In this document: positions 52,489-61,466 of the stretch, in pieces
Layout of the letters: each line of letters starts with the position of its first letter
Numbering within the stretch: position 1 is the stretch's first letter
Assembly (NCBI GenBank): GCA_041394405.1
Contig: JAWKIF010000014.1
Location: 98,988 to 162,987, forward strand
DNA from: Microthrix sp041394405
Lineage (GTDB): Bacteria; Actinomycetota; Acidimicrobiia; Acidimicrobiales; Microtrichaceae
Direction of reading: 5' to 3'
Length of the DNA stretch: 64,000 nt
The notes under the pieces: generated by a model
Told to the model about the DNA's origin: nothing
The model's input: only the letters and a program-made list of their open reading frames with translations
Databases searched by the model: none
Position numbers and translations under genes: made by a program

Positions 52489-53625
52489 TCACCCCGGCGA
52501 GGTGCCGAACACCACGCAGCCGCTGGCGCCGAACATGCCGCCGACGCCCAGGCACAACGACACCTCCGCCCCCTCCACCTGAGCCGGTGCCGTTCCCCGC
52601 ATCTGGCGAACGCTCTCCTGCAGGGCGTACATGCCGTACATGCCCGAGTGCATGTAGGACAGCCCCCCTCCGTTGGTGTTCATGGGCAGCACCCCGCCGG
52701 GACGGGTGTTGCCCTCCCAGACAAACCCCGCCGCCTCGCCGGGGGCGCAGAACCCCAAGTCCTCCAGGCCGTAGAGCGGCAGGTGGGCGAATGCGTCGTA
52801 GATCATCAGGTGGTCGACGTCGCCGTGGCCGATGCCGGCCGAAGCGAACGCGTCGGCGCCCGCCACCCGGAACGCCTGCGAGGACGTGAAGTCGGCCATC
52901 TGGGACACCATCGGCGTCTCCACGCTCTCACCATGGCCCAACACGAACACGGGCGGTTGCGGGTGCTCCGCTGCTCGCTCGGCGGAGGTGAGGATGAGCG
53001 CGCCGCCGCCGTCGGTCACCAGGCAGCACTCCAGCAGGTGAAAGGGGTACGCGATCATCCGGGAGTCCAACACGTCGTCCACGGTGATGGGGTCCCGGAA
53101 CGTGGCGCGTGGGTTGAGGCCGGCCCACTCCCGCTGCACCACCGCCACCATGGCCAGTTGCTCATGGCTGACGCCCCGCTCGGCCATGAACCGCAGGGCG
53201 GGGATGGTGAACATGGTGGGCGGCCCGGTCACCCCGAACGGAGCCTCGAACTGAGCGGCCAGGCCTCCCCGGCCACCCCACGGGGCCACACCCACCCGGG
53301 AGCGCCCGCTCTCGGCGTGGGTGATGAGCACGGTCTCGCACAGGCCGGCCTCGATGGCGGCCGCCGCATGGCGCACGTGAATCATGAACGAGCACCCGCC
53401 CACCGACGTGCCGTCCACCCAACGTGGGGCGATGCCGAGGTAGTGGGCCACGTCGGTCGGGCGTTCACCGGCCGTGGCAAAACCATCGATATCGGCCACC
53501 TTCAGCCCGGCGTCCGCCAAGGCGTTCAGCGCCGCATCGGCGTGCAGCTGCAGCTGGCTGATGCCGGGGAGGCGCCCAAGCTCGGTGGTCTCGGCCGCCC
53601 CGACGACCGCGACGGGGGCGCTCAC
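52489..53625 (-). CDS. Thiolase-like protein (lipid-transfer/aldolase type)
   Basis: 378 aa. The N-terminal VAVVGAAETTELGRLPG and VGGCSFMIHVRHAAAAIEAG, then the C-terminal GALILTSAE, HLMIYDAFAHLPLYGLEDLGF, NTNGGGLSYMHSG and GGMFGASGCVVFG belong to the SCP-x/thiolase superfamily. Starts with GTG overlapping the DUF35 stop by 4 nt. Such DUF35-thiolase pairs act as steroid side-chain aldolases (ChsH-Ltp2) or acyl-CoA thiolases; the position usually taken by the nucleophilic Cys of thiolases is occupied in GGCSF. Confidence 0.85.
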   Translation of the reverse strand: MSAPVAVVGAAETTELGRLPGISQLQLHADAALNALADAGLKVADIDGFATAGERPTDVAHYLGIAPRWVDGTSVGGCSFMIHVRHAAAAIEAGLCETVLITHAESGRSRVGVAPWGGRGGLAAQFEAPFGVTGPPTMFTIPALRFMAERGVSHEQLAMVAVVQREWAGLNPRATFRDPITVDDVLDSRMIAYPFHLLECCLVTDGGGALILTSAERAAEHPQPPVFVLGHGESVETPMVSQMADFTSSQAFRVAGADAFASAGIGHGDVDHLMIYDAFAHLPLYGLEDLGFCAPGEAAGFVWEGNTRPGGVLPMNTNGGGLSYMHSGMYGMYALQESVRQMRGTAPAQVEGAEVSLCLGVGGMFGASGCVVFGTSPG

Positions 53626-54062
53626 GACGCCACCTCCAGCGGCGTTCGGACGGTCGTCTCCGGCTCGAAGAGCGGCAGGGTGATGTCGTCGGTCAGCGGC
53701 TCGAAGCGAACCCGCACCACCATGTCCAGCACCAGCGCCTCCGGTGTGGGCTCACAGCCCACGATGTTGGTCATCATCTGGGGGCCGTCGTCGAGGCGCA
53801 CCACGGCGATGGCGTAGGGGCCCTCGAATGCGGGATGGGGCCGGTGGCTGATGACGTAGCTCCACAGCACGCCCCGCCCGGATGACTCCACCACGGCCAC
53901 CTCCCGGCAGGAACATGCCGGGCAGAAGGGCCGGGGCGGAAAGTACACGTGCTCGCAGCGTTCGCAGCGCTGCAACAGCAGCTTGCCGGCCTTGGTCCCG
54001 TCCCAGAAGTGCTGCGTCTCGGGCGTCGGAACCGGTACCGGGCGGCCCTCGGCGGCACTCAC
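53622..54062 (-). CDS. DUF35 OB-fold zinc-ribbon protein
   Basis: 146 aa. The N-terminal helix is followed by a zinc ribbon CERCEHVYFPPRPFCPAC (CX2C...CX2C) near residues 36-53 and an OB-fold (GRGVLWSYVISHRP, FEGPYAIAVVRLDDGPQMMTNIVG). These proteins bind acyl-CoA and serve as partners of thiolase-like subunits, here the gene it overlaps. GTG 54062 starts in the right place, though the ribosome site is weak. Confidence 0.88.
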   Translation of the reverse strand: MSAAEGRPVPVPTPETQHFWDGTKAGKLLLQRCERCEHVYFPPRPFCPACSCREVAVVESSGRGVLWSYVISHRPHPAFEGPYAIAVVRLDDGPQMMTNIVGCEPTPEALVLDMVVRVRFEPLTDDITLPLFEPETTVRTPLEVAS

Positions 54063-54162
54063 GGCTGCCCGGTCAAGTTCGCTGTCATGTGGCGTCCCTC
54101 GCTCGCTCGGTCGCTCGCAGGGCCGGTGCGCCCCGCACCATCGAGAACCTAGCCAGTCCCGC

Positions 54163-54705
54163 TCACCGGAGGGCGCCCGTATGAGCGACCCGCAGCGCCC
54201 ACACGCCCGCGGACATGCCAACGACGTATGCGGCCGACCGACCGACGCCGAGGCCCGCGTCAACGAGTCCGGGAACGTCGCGCCACACGCCCACAGCTGC
54301 CAGCACCGCCGTCCCGAGGTCGGCTGCCACCTGCCGGGGGCCGACCGGCGTCGATCGTTGACCGAAGCACCCGCACTCCACCGTGGCGCCCGACCGCCAG
54401 AGGTGCCCAACCAACAAGGCGAAGGCGAGGTACAGCGCAGCCACCATCCCCCACGGGACGCCGCCCCCGACCACCAATCCCGCCGCCCCCGCGACGATTT
54501 CGGCGACGCCGATGCCCACGGCCCCACGGTCGCCACGTAGTCCCAGCTCCGTCAAGACCGGAGCCATCGACTCGGGGCGGCGGATCTTCGAGGCCCCGGC
54601 CACCAGCAACAGCCCGGCGGCCGAATACGGAAGCAACCCGATGGCATCCACGAGCAAGGGAGGGTAGGCGACGAGGAGCCGACGGGCAGGTCGCTGAGCG
54701 CTCAC
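54163..54705 (-). CDS. MauE/DoxX-like membrane protein
   Basis: 180 aa with four hydrophobic segments. GLLLVAGASKIRRPESMAPVLTELGL and the ATVECGCFGQRSTPVG motif (vicinal cysteines after the third segment) are typical of MauE-type quinone-dependent redox membrane proteins, which assist disulfide formation. GTG at 54705 is the best start in reach; GTG 54651 would remove the cytoplasmic leader. No thioredoxin-like partner lies next to it. Confidence 0.75.
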   Translation of the reverse strand: MSAQRPARRLLVAYPPLLVDAIGLLPYSAAGLLLVAGASKIRRPESMAPVLTELGLRGDRGAVGIGVAEIVAGAAGLVVGGGVPWGMVAALYLAFALLVGHLWRSGATVECGCFGQRSTPVGPRQVAADLGTAVLAAVGVWRDVPGLVDAGLGVGRSAAYVVGMSAGVWALRVAHTGALR

Positions 54706-54806
54706 CGGTCGGGCCGACTGCGGGCCCCATGTATCCCTTCGGACGGCTCGCCCGTCTTTATGGTGAGCGGGACCATCCGGGTCCCCATCAAGCTGCGAGG
54801 TACTAC

Positions 54807-55016
54807 ATGTTGAACGAAGCCAACTGGGATCGCATCGCACGGGCCGCCTTGGGCGTCGTGCTGCTGATCGTCGGGTTCGCCGTCGGTGGCGGCTTGGGCG
54901 TGGTGATCGGCGTGGTGGCCCTCATCCCGCTGGTGACCGGGGTGGTGGGCTGGTGCCCGATCTATGCGGTGCTCGGATTCCGCACCAACCAGGCCGACAG
55001 CGAGACGGCCGGCTGA
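54807..55016 (+). CDS. DUF2892/YgaP-type small membrane protein
   Basis: 69 aa with two membrane helices (ALGVVLLIVGFAVGGG and VVIGVVALIPLVTGVVG) followed by GWCPIYAVLGF, the DUF2892 signature. GCGAGG 7 nt before ATG gives a good ribosome site. In some bacteria this domain follows a rhodanese; here it stands alone. Function unknown. Confidence 0.85.
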   Translation: MLNEANWDRIARAALGVVLLIVGFAVGGGLGVVIGVVALIPLVTGVVGWCPIYAVLGFRTNQADSETAG

Positions 55017-55073
55017 CCCCAGCGCGCCGGCCGCGGGGTTGACAGCTTCGGCCCCGCGGCCAAGTGTCTGGAG

Positions 55074-55913
55074 ATGCCACCAGCGAGCCCCTCACGACCT
55101 GCGTCGCACCAGCGTCACGGTTCGTCCGCCCCGTTCCAGCCGGCAGAGCTCGTCGACCACCTCGATGCCGTCTACCGATACGCCCTCGGCGTCACCCACG
55201 ACCCGGAACTGGCGGCGGACGCCGCGCAGGACACCATGCTGCGGGCCCTCGAGCGTGGGGGGCAGTTTCGGGGTGAGGCACCGCTGCGCCACTGGCTGCT
55301 GCGCACGGCGCACAACCTCATCATCGATCGGGCCCGCCGCCACAACCGGGAGCTGCTGGTCGAGGACGTCGAGGCCGCCTGGCACCGCGACGACTTCACC
55401 GTCGACGCCGCCTCGCTGGTGGAGGTGGCGGCAACCCGGTCCGAACTCCTCGACGCGCTGGTGCGCCTGCCCTTCATCTATCGCTCGGCGGTCGTGCTGC
55501 ACGACGTCGAGGGGTTTCGGGTGAGCGACATCGCCCAAATCCAGGACATCAGCCTGCCCGCCGCCAAACAACGGCTTCGTCGGGGTCGCATGGCGATGGT
55601 GAGCGCCTTGGCCTCGGCCCGCGAGCGCCGCGAGGCAACGAGGGGCGTACCCATGGTCTGCTGGGACGCCCGCCAGCACGTCAGCGAGTACCTCAACGGA
55701 GATCTCGACCCCCAGACGGCCGCAACGGTGGAGGCCCACCTGGCCACCTGCCCGACCTGCCCCCCGCTGTATGCGGCACTCGTCGGCGTGCACGACCAAC
55801 TTGGGCGGTTGCGCGACCCGGACAGCGTCATCCCTCCGGCGCTGGAGCACCGCATCCGGTCGCTTGGGGCGGAGCCCGGACACGACGATCCGTTCGGTGC
55901 ATCGACAGAGTAG
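55074..55913 (+). CDS. ECF sigma factor with fused C-terminal ZAS zinc finger
   Basis: 279 aa. Region 2 (LDAVYRYALGVTHDPELAADAAQDTMLRALERG, then LRHWLLRTAHNLIIDRARR) and region 4 (LVRLPFIYRSAVVLHDVEGF, ISLPAAKQRLRRGR) of an ECF sigma factor span residues about 25-190. The last third has CWDARQHVSEYLNGDLDPQTA and EAHLATCPTC (the HX3CX2C pattern of ZAS/zf-HC2 anti-sigma domains). Normally such a finger is in a separate anti-sigma factor; here it is fused, so it may act as a built-in redox or metal switch. Ribosome site CTGGAG directly precedes the ATG. No separate anti-sigma gene adjoins. Confidence 0.85.
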   Translation: MPPASPSRPASHQRHGSSAPFQPAELVDHLDAVYRYALGVTHDPELAADAAQDTMLRALERGGQFRGEAPLRHWLLRTAHNLIIDRARRHNRELLVEDVEAAWHRDDFTVDAASLVEVAATRSELLDALVRLPFIYRSAVVLHDVEGFRVSDIAQIQDISLPAAKQRLRRGRMAMVSALASARERREATRGVPMVCWDARQHVSEYLNGDLDPQTAATVEAHLATCPTCPPLYAALVGVHDQLGRLRDPDSVIPPALEHRIRSLGAEPGHDDPFGASTE

Positions 55914-55989
55914 GGACCCCACCCACGATCCGTTCCCCGGCGTGCTCAACCGATCCATGTAGCCCGCAGCACCGCCCAGCGACGGCCGG

Positions 55990-55995
55990 TACCCT
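55990..55995 (+). promoter_or_regulatory. Putative -10 element of the LuxR-type regulator gene
   Basis: TACCCT lies 6 nt before the GTG at 56002, again a leaderless spacing. Confidence 0.45.
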
Positions 55996-56001
55996 CAGAC
56001 C

Positions 56002-58602
56002 GTGGGGCAACCTTCGGCTGGCTGGCTGGCGGCGGAGCACGCGGTCGTTCTCGCTCGCGGAGCCCTCCGCGCGGGCCGCTCCACGGTGTTTGACGGCGGG
56101 CCCGGCACGGGGAAGACCTCGGTGCTCGAGCGGCTGGCGGCCCTCACAGGATCGCGACCGCGCTTCATTCGCGCGCTGCCGGCGTTGACCGACACCAGCT
56201 TCGGGGCCATGCTCCCGCTGATCGGGCATTCCGTCCCGATCAACCCCAACGCCCAGGGTTGGCCGAGAGCGCACGAGGCGTTGGCCCTCGCAGCACACGA
56301 GTTGCTCACGGGGTCTTCCGGGGCAGTTCTGGTCGACGACGCCGAACACCTCGACGCCCAGAGCGCCGCCGTGGTCTTCCAGGCGTGGCGATCCGGATCG
56401 CCGGTCGTGCTGACACACAGGACAGGACGCGGGCTGCCCGCCGACCTGCACCATATGGCCGCGGCCGAGCTCTCGGAGCGATCCACCATGACGCCACCAT
56501 CGACCACCGAGGCGCTCGAACTCGTCGGGCCGATGCTGCCCCCCGATGTCGCTCCACCCGACCCATCGGAGGTTGCCCGGTGGTGGGCTCTGGCCGCCGG
56601 CAACCTCCACCACCTCTCTGCCATGGTCAGCGACTACGGACTGGCGCAGGCCCGGCGTCCCGGCGAGTTCGAGGTCACCGATGGCCCCCGGGTCACGCGT
56701 GCGATCAACCAGTGGCTGGCCACCCTGACGGAAAGCGAGCAGTCGGTGCTCGAGCAATTGGCATGCGCGAACTCGGTCCCCGTTGAGCTCTTGACGCCCC
56801 AGGAGTGCTCAATCGTGAACGACCTCCACCGGCGAGGCGACGCGCTCCTGGAGGAGGTCGAGGGCCGCTCCGAGGCCCGGATCGCATCACCCCTATTCGC
56901 GTTGGCCCTTGCAGCCCGCAGCCGCCCACGACACGACCTCCTCACCGACCCAATGGTCGGCAGGTTCGCTCGCCTTCCTCCGACCGACCGCGACTGCGTT
57001 CCGCTGGTTCGGTGGAGCCTTCGCACAGGCCGGGTACCAGAAGCCGACGTGGTAGCAAGAGCCGCCGATCGGCTCGTCGAGAACGGCGAGCTCGACGAAG
57101 CGTGTCAGCTCGCAGAAGCAGCGCACGAAGCCTCGCGCACGGTGGCCCACCTGATGGCCAGGGCGGAAACCTACGCCTTGGCCGGACGGTACCCGTCGGT
57201 CTTGGAGCTGCTGGACCACCTTGGGCAGAGCGACGATGCGGGCACCTCCGATATGGAACAGGCCCGGCTCGGTGCGCTTCGCATCGCAGCGCTCACGCAG
57301 CTGCGCCGTTTCCATGAGCTGGACGAAACTGTTGCCATGCTCTTGGGCCAACTGGGGCCCGGGCCCGCTTCGGAGTACGTGCTGGCGCAATGGGGTATCG
57401 CCCTGGCGGCACAAGGACGTGAGCTTGAGGCAGGTGAGCGCCTCGTGGCATTGCTCAGCTCCCCAGATCCGAAGCTGCGGCTGCGAGCGGTCCCGGCCGC
57501 AATCAGCCGAATGGTGCACACAGGACGCGCCACCGCCGCCGCCGACCTGTGTGAGGAACTGCTCCCACTCGCCAGCGAGCACGCTCGGGAGCTCCGGCAG
57601 GCGACGACCTGGGTGGCATCATCCTGGTCGTTCGCCCTGTTGGCATCCGGCCGATTGCGCCAACTGAACGAGCTGGCGGCGGTTTCCCTGGACGCCTCAG
57701 GTTCGCAGCCAGGCTGGTATCGGGGCTACGTACTGATGGTGCAGGGGCGGTGCGCGATCTTGGAGGGACGCATGACCAGCGCGGCGAACGCGCTGGGCGA
57801 GGCGAGTGAGCTGCTGAGGGACGGCGATAACCAACAGCGACAGCTGTGGGCCAGCGCGTTGCATGCCGAGGCGCTCAGCGGATGCGGTTCGCCTCAGGCC
57901 CAATCCGTGTGGGCAGGCATCGCAACCGCTCAGGACAAGCGGTCGCCGTATTGGCCGGACGTGAGACGGGCCGGAGCGTGGGTCACCGCTTCGGCAGGTC
58001 ATCACCACGCCGCCGCAAGCGCTGCCATCGAGGCGGCGGAGGACGCCGAGGCAGACGGCTTGCTCGCCTGGGCAGTTCTGGCCTACCACGACGCCGCCCG
58101 CCTGAACGCCACCGCCCTCGCTGCCCAACGCCTGCACGCGCTGGCAGCTGGATCCGACAGCGAGCTGACTCAGGCAATCGCGGCCCACGTCGACGCGCTG
58201 GACCGTGGCGATCCGGACCGACTGGGACTGGCCGCCGTGCGGTTTGAGGACATGGGGTGCCTCCTGTTTGCCGCCGAGGCATGGGCCGCCGCGTCGGAGC
58301 TTCACGCCGCCTCAGGGCGTCGGGTGTCGTCGACCCGGGCGCACGAACACCGAGCTCGGCTGGAGGCGGCAGCCGGCGGGCCCGTCTCTCCGGGCATGCG
58401 CGACCAAGCAACGAAGTCCCTCACCGCCCGCGAGCGAGAGGTCGCCTGGCAGGCAGCGGCCGGCGCAACCTCCAGCGAAATTGCCGCGACTTCGGGGGTG
58501 TCGATTCGGACCGTCGACAACCAGCTGCATCGCTGCTACTCCAAACTGGGAATCGACGGCCGTGGGCAACTGGCCGCAGTGCTCGGTTTGGAGCGTGAGT
58601 AA
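56002..58602 (+). CDS. LuxR family AAA ATPase regulator (LAL type)
   Basis: 866 aa. Walker A FDGGPGTGKTSVLERLA near residue 32 and Walker B GAVLVDDAEHLD near 110 belong to a STAND/AAA-type ATPase. A long helical-repeat region follows (about 300-780), and a LuxR helix-turn-helix ends the protein (SLTAREREVAWQAAAGATSSEIAATSGVSIRTVDNQLHRCYSKLGI, about 805-850). The layout is that of large ATP-binding LuxR (LAL/MalT-like) regulators. It might activate the lipoprotein gene downstream. Its base composition is slightly lower in GC than its neighbours. Confidence 0.9.
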   Translation: MGQPSAGWLAAEHAVVLARGALRAGRSTVFDGGPGTGKTSVLERLAALTGSRPRFIRALPALTDTSFGAMLPLIGHSVPINPNAQGWPRAHEALALAAHELLTGSSGAVLVDDAEHLDAQSAAVVFQAWRSGSPVVLTHRTGRGLPADLHHMAAAELSERSTMTPPSTTEALELVGPMLPPDVAPPDPSEVARWWALAAGNLHHLSAMVSDYGLAQARRPGEFEVTDGPRVTRAINQWLATLTESEQSVLEQLACANSVPVELLTPQECSIVNDLHRRGDALLEEVEGRSEARIASPLFALALAARSRPRHDLLTDPMVGRFARLPPTDRDCVPLVRWSLRTGRVPEADVVARAADRLVENGELDEACQLAEAAHEASRTVAHLMARAETYALAGRYPSVLELLDHLGQSDDAGTSDMEQARLGALRIAALTQLRRFHELDETVAMLLGQLGPGPASEYVLAQWGIALAAQGRELEAGERLVALLSSPDPKLRLRAVPAAISRMVHTGRATAAADLCEELLPLASEHARELRQATTWVASSWSFALLASGRLRQLNELAAVSLDASGSQPGWYRGYVLMVQGRCAILEGRMTSAANALGEASELLRDGDNQQRQLWASALHAEALSGCGSPQAQSVWAGIATAQDKRSPYWPDVRRAGAWVTASAGHHHAAASAAIEAAEDAEADGLLAWAVLAYHDAARLNATALAAQRLHALAAGSDSELTQAIAAHVDALDRGDPDRLGLAAVRFEDMGCLLFAAEAWAAASELHAASGRRVSSTRAHEHRARLEAAAGGPVSPGMRDQATKSLTAREREVAWQAAAGATSSEIAATSGVSIRTVDNQLHRCYSKLGIDGRGQLAAVLGLERE

Positions 58603-58715
58603 CGACCTACTCATGACCACAGCTGGGGGCCGTGTTTGGGTGATCGGAGGCGGAGTCAAAGGACCACCGCAAGGCCCGGGATCCGCCCGGAGCCGCTCCT
58701 GGAAAGGACCCAATC

Positions 58716-59531
58716 ATGAAGTCACGACACGCAACTACGCGACTGACCGCTGTCTTGTTCGGCCTTGCGCTGCTCGGCGCAGCATGTTCGAACGATGCCA
58801 GCGAGTCAGCGACGGCAGCAGCCGGCCCGACCACCCAGGAGCAGTCGGAGAACGCCGCGTTCTGCGACTCGTGGGTTCAGGTCGACCAGACCGCCGGCGA
58901 CCTGTCTGACCCCGATACGCCCATGGAAACCGTGACCGCCGCGGCATCGAAGATCTCGGACCAGCTTGCTGCAGCAGACGAACCGCCGGCCGACCTGGCT
59001 ACGCAGCTTGACACGCTGACCTCAGCCTTCGACGCAGCCGCCGATGGCGACCGATCCCAGCTCGACGCCCCGGAAACGGCGGCCCCGTGGAACGAGGTCG
59101 GACTTTGGGTCCACGACAACTGCGGCTTCGAACCCGTCGAGATCACCCTCGTCGAGCACGAGTTCGAGGGCATGCCCACGTCGCTCGACGCCGGCGTTGC
59201 ATCTCTCAAGGCCACCAACGAGGGGGTCGACGCCCACGTCATGATCATCTCCCGGATCAATGACGACGTCGAGCTGAGCGCCCAGGAGATCGTGGACTCC
59301 GCCATGGAGGCCGACGACCCTGAGGCGGCGTTCGAGAAGACAACAGAGGAAGTGGTGGGCGGTGGTTTCGCCGCACCGGGCGACCAGGCGGCCCTTACCG
59401 TCGAACTCACTCCGGGGCGGTACCTCATGTTGTGCCCCATCCCGTCCGGGTTCAGCGGTGACGGCCCGCCCCCAGCGGACGCTCCTCCGCACTTTGCCCT
59501 CGGCATGGTTTCCGGGTTCCAGGTGAACTGA
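58716..59531 (+). CDS. Cupredoxin-like lipoprotein
   Basis: 271 aa. Signal with lipobox LLGAAC near residue 24, then a Ser/Ala/Thr linker, a helical region with two cysteines (AAFCDSW, DNCGFE) and a C-terminal beta-domain: EHEFEGMPTSLDAGVASLKATNEGVDAHVMIISRI, GGGFAAPGDQAALTVELTPGRYLMLCPIP, HFALGMVSGFQV. The strands and the PGRYLMLC and HF..GM positions mirror a cupredoxin fold, with possible ligands His, Cys, His, Met. Whether it binds copper is untested. AAAGGA is 8 nt before ATG. Confidence 0.75.
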   Translation: MKSRHATTRLTAVLFGLALLGAACSNDASESATAAAGPTTQEQSENAAFCDSWVQVDQTAGDLSDPDTPMETVTAAASKISDQLAAADEPPADLATQLDTLTSAFDAAADGDRSQLDAPETAAPWNEVGLWVHDNCGFEPVEITLVEHEFEGMPTSLDAGVASLKATNEGVDAHVMIISRINDDVELSAQEIVDSAMEADDPEAAFEKTTEEVVGGGFAAPGDQAALTVELTPGRYLMLCPIPSGFSGDGPPPADAPPHFALGMVSGFQVN

Positions 59532-59630
59532 GCCCGGAACGCCGAGGCGAGCACTGCCGGTCGCAGCATTCCCACACCAGCAGTGCGCTCTCGGCGGTAG
59601 CCTGAGTGCATTCCGCTTCAACTCTGAAGG

Positions 59631-59960
59631 GTGTCCGAAGGGTGCGCCGCCGCCAGCTTCGAGCCGATCGACAAACACGACGTGAACTTCTGTGGAGGCA
59701 CCTCGGGGCTACTTCGGCCCCGGCAACTACGGCATCGCTCAACTCACGCGGCTGGATGGCGACTCGTTCGCCATCCAGCCGACGAGGCGCTCCATCAGGT
59801 CGGCGACTCGTCCAGCGACACCATCACCGTTCGCAAGGATGGAGGTGGCGAGTTGGTGTTCGAGACCTTCGTCGACACCGGTGTGCTCGCGCCGGCAGCC
59901 TCGCACCTCCGAGTGCCTATCACCCTTGACCAATCCGACCTGGGGAGCACACCAGGATGA
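59631..59960 (+). pseudogene. Small coding frame, apparently double-frameshifted
   Basis: The frame from GTG 59631 ends at 59960 and overlaps the macrodomain ATG by 4 nt. Its end (SSDTITVRKDGGGELVFETF, VDTGVLAPAASHL) has good codon use, and so does the start (EPIDKHDVNF). Between about 59700 and 59775, however, the sensible protein is in another frame (YFGPGNYGIAQLTRLDGDSF, AIQ). A pair of compensating indels would restore one protein of about 110 aa. Either a decaying gene or an assembly error. No family recognised. Confidence 0.4.
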
Positions 59961-60535
59961 ACAACCCGCCGAGCTCTCGAATCCATCGGACACAGGATCC
60001 ACCTGTGGGTGTTGCGCCCGGCGGCCGGGGCCCGCGGGTCGAACTCGTTCTCGGCGACATCACGACCGAGAAGGTCGACGCCATCGTCAATGCCGCCAAT
60101 TCGTCGCTGCTCGGCGGGGGCGGGGTCGACGGAGCGATCCACCGAGCAGCCGGGCCCGAGCTCGTTCACCGCTGCAGCACCCTCGGGGGCTGCAGGACCG
60201 GGGAAGCCAAGGTGACGCCCGGGTTCAACCTCGACGCTGCCTGGGTCGTCCATACCGTCGGCCCGGTCTGGCGCGGCGGCGCCAACGGCGAGGAAGAACT
60301 GCTGGCGTCCTGCTACCGGGAATCGCTCGCCCGTGCCGACGAGGTCGGAGCCGACACCGTCGCGTTCCCCGCCATCTCGACGGGCGTCTACGGCTACCCG
60401 CGGCGGGCGGCGGCGCTGATCGCCATCAACACGGTGCGGTCGACTCCAACAAGCGTTTCCACCGTTCGCTTCGTCGCCTTCGACCAGGACACGCTGGCAA
60501 CCTACGCCGAGATCCTTCGGGGTGACGGCACCTGA
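59957..60535 (+). CDS. Macrodomain ADP-ribose-binding/hydrolase protein
   Basis: 192 aa. LVLGDITTEKVDAIVNAANSS and LLGGGGVDGAIHRAAGPEL are the first macrodomain loop, GEAKVTPGFNL, WVVHTVGPVWRGG and FPAISTGVYGYPRRAA the second. These match YmdB/MacroD-type O-acetyl-ADP-ribose deacetylases. It would remove ADP-ribose from proteins or hydrolyse O-acetyl-ADP-ribose. The ATG is inside the stop of the small frame upstream, so the two were translationally coupled. Confidence 0.92.
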   Translation: MNNPPSSRIHRTQDPPVGVAPGGRGPRVELVLGDITTEKVDAIVNAANSSLLGGGGVDGAIHRAAGPELVHRCSTLGGCRTGEAKVTPGFNLDAAWVVHTVGPVWRGGANGEEELLASCYRESLARADEVGADTVAFPAISTGVYGYPRRAAALIAINTVRSTPTSVSTVRFVAFDQDTLATYAEILRGDGT

Positions 60536-60597
60536 ACCGCCGCCAACTTCGCTTCGGTCTCCCACCTCATCGACCACCCCGCCGGGGAGCGGTGCGC

Positions 60598-61439
60598 TTA
60601 GATCCTGGCGATGAGCGCCCGGATCTCCTCAGCCAGCCGTCGGGGCTGGTCGAGCGGCATGAGCACCGAGCAATCATCGAGTTCCACGAGGGTCGCCTCG
60701 GGGATGAGGTCGGCCAAGGCCGTGCCGTGACTTCTCGGCATGGTGCGGTTGTCGGTGCTCCAGACCACGACGGTGGGCCTGTCGAACCCGCCGAGTTGCT
60801 TGGCGGCCTTCACCAAGCAGTCCTTGGGCGTGGTCGCGACGTAGCGCCGGACGTCGCTGCGCACGCCGGGGTTGGTAAGCAGGCCCTCGGTCCAGCTTCG
60901 GATCATCTCGCTCGGGATCGGTCGCTTCGTCATCCGACCAAACGTCATGGGCAGGCGCTGGAACCCCGGGATGCGCAGCGACCGTGCGGCCACCGACAAC
61001 CCGCCGGGCAGCCGACAGGAGAGCGCAGCGAACGCACCGGGCAGGCCGGGTGGGTAGTTGTCGAAGGCTTCCTCCGGGGTGAGGACGAGGCCGGCGATGA
61101 TCTCGGGCCGAGTCACGGCGGTGATCTGCGGGCCACCCCAGTCGTTGGCCACCAGCACCACCGGCGGAAGCTGCAGCGCGTCGACGACCTCGCCGATGAG
61201 CAGCGCAACCCCACGCATGGTCAGGTCGGCCTCCGCGGGCATGGGCCGTCGATGCCCTCCCAGCGGGAGGACGGGCACGACGCATCGATACTCGGGCACC
61301 AATTCGGCGACCAGGCGGCCCATTCAGTGTGGTTCATCACCAGCCCGTGTCCGAACACGATGGGCTGTCCGTCTCCACCCGAATCGAACACATCGAGCGT
61401 GCCCGACGCAATCGTCAACGGGGCGGTGTCCATGGTCAT
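60598..61439 (-). pseudogene. Alpha/beta hydrolase (haloalkane-dehalogenase-like), frameshifted
   Basis: Two overlapping frames encode one hydrolase. The first (from ATG 61439; SGGDGQPIVFGHGLVMNHTEW) holds the start and oxyanion region. The second (61323 down to 60598) continues GRLVAELVPEYRCVVPVLPLGGH, the nucleophile elbow VLVANDWGGPQIT, a cap region, and ends before the catalytic His. The junction is near 61315-61325 where one base is missing relative to an intact gene. Ribosome site AAGAGG precedes ATG 61439. It may be a real inactivation, a sequencing error or a recoding site. Confidence 0.75.
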
Positions 61440-61466
61440 CGGTGGCCTCTTCGCCTGGAGTGGAAA

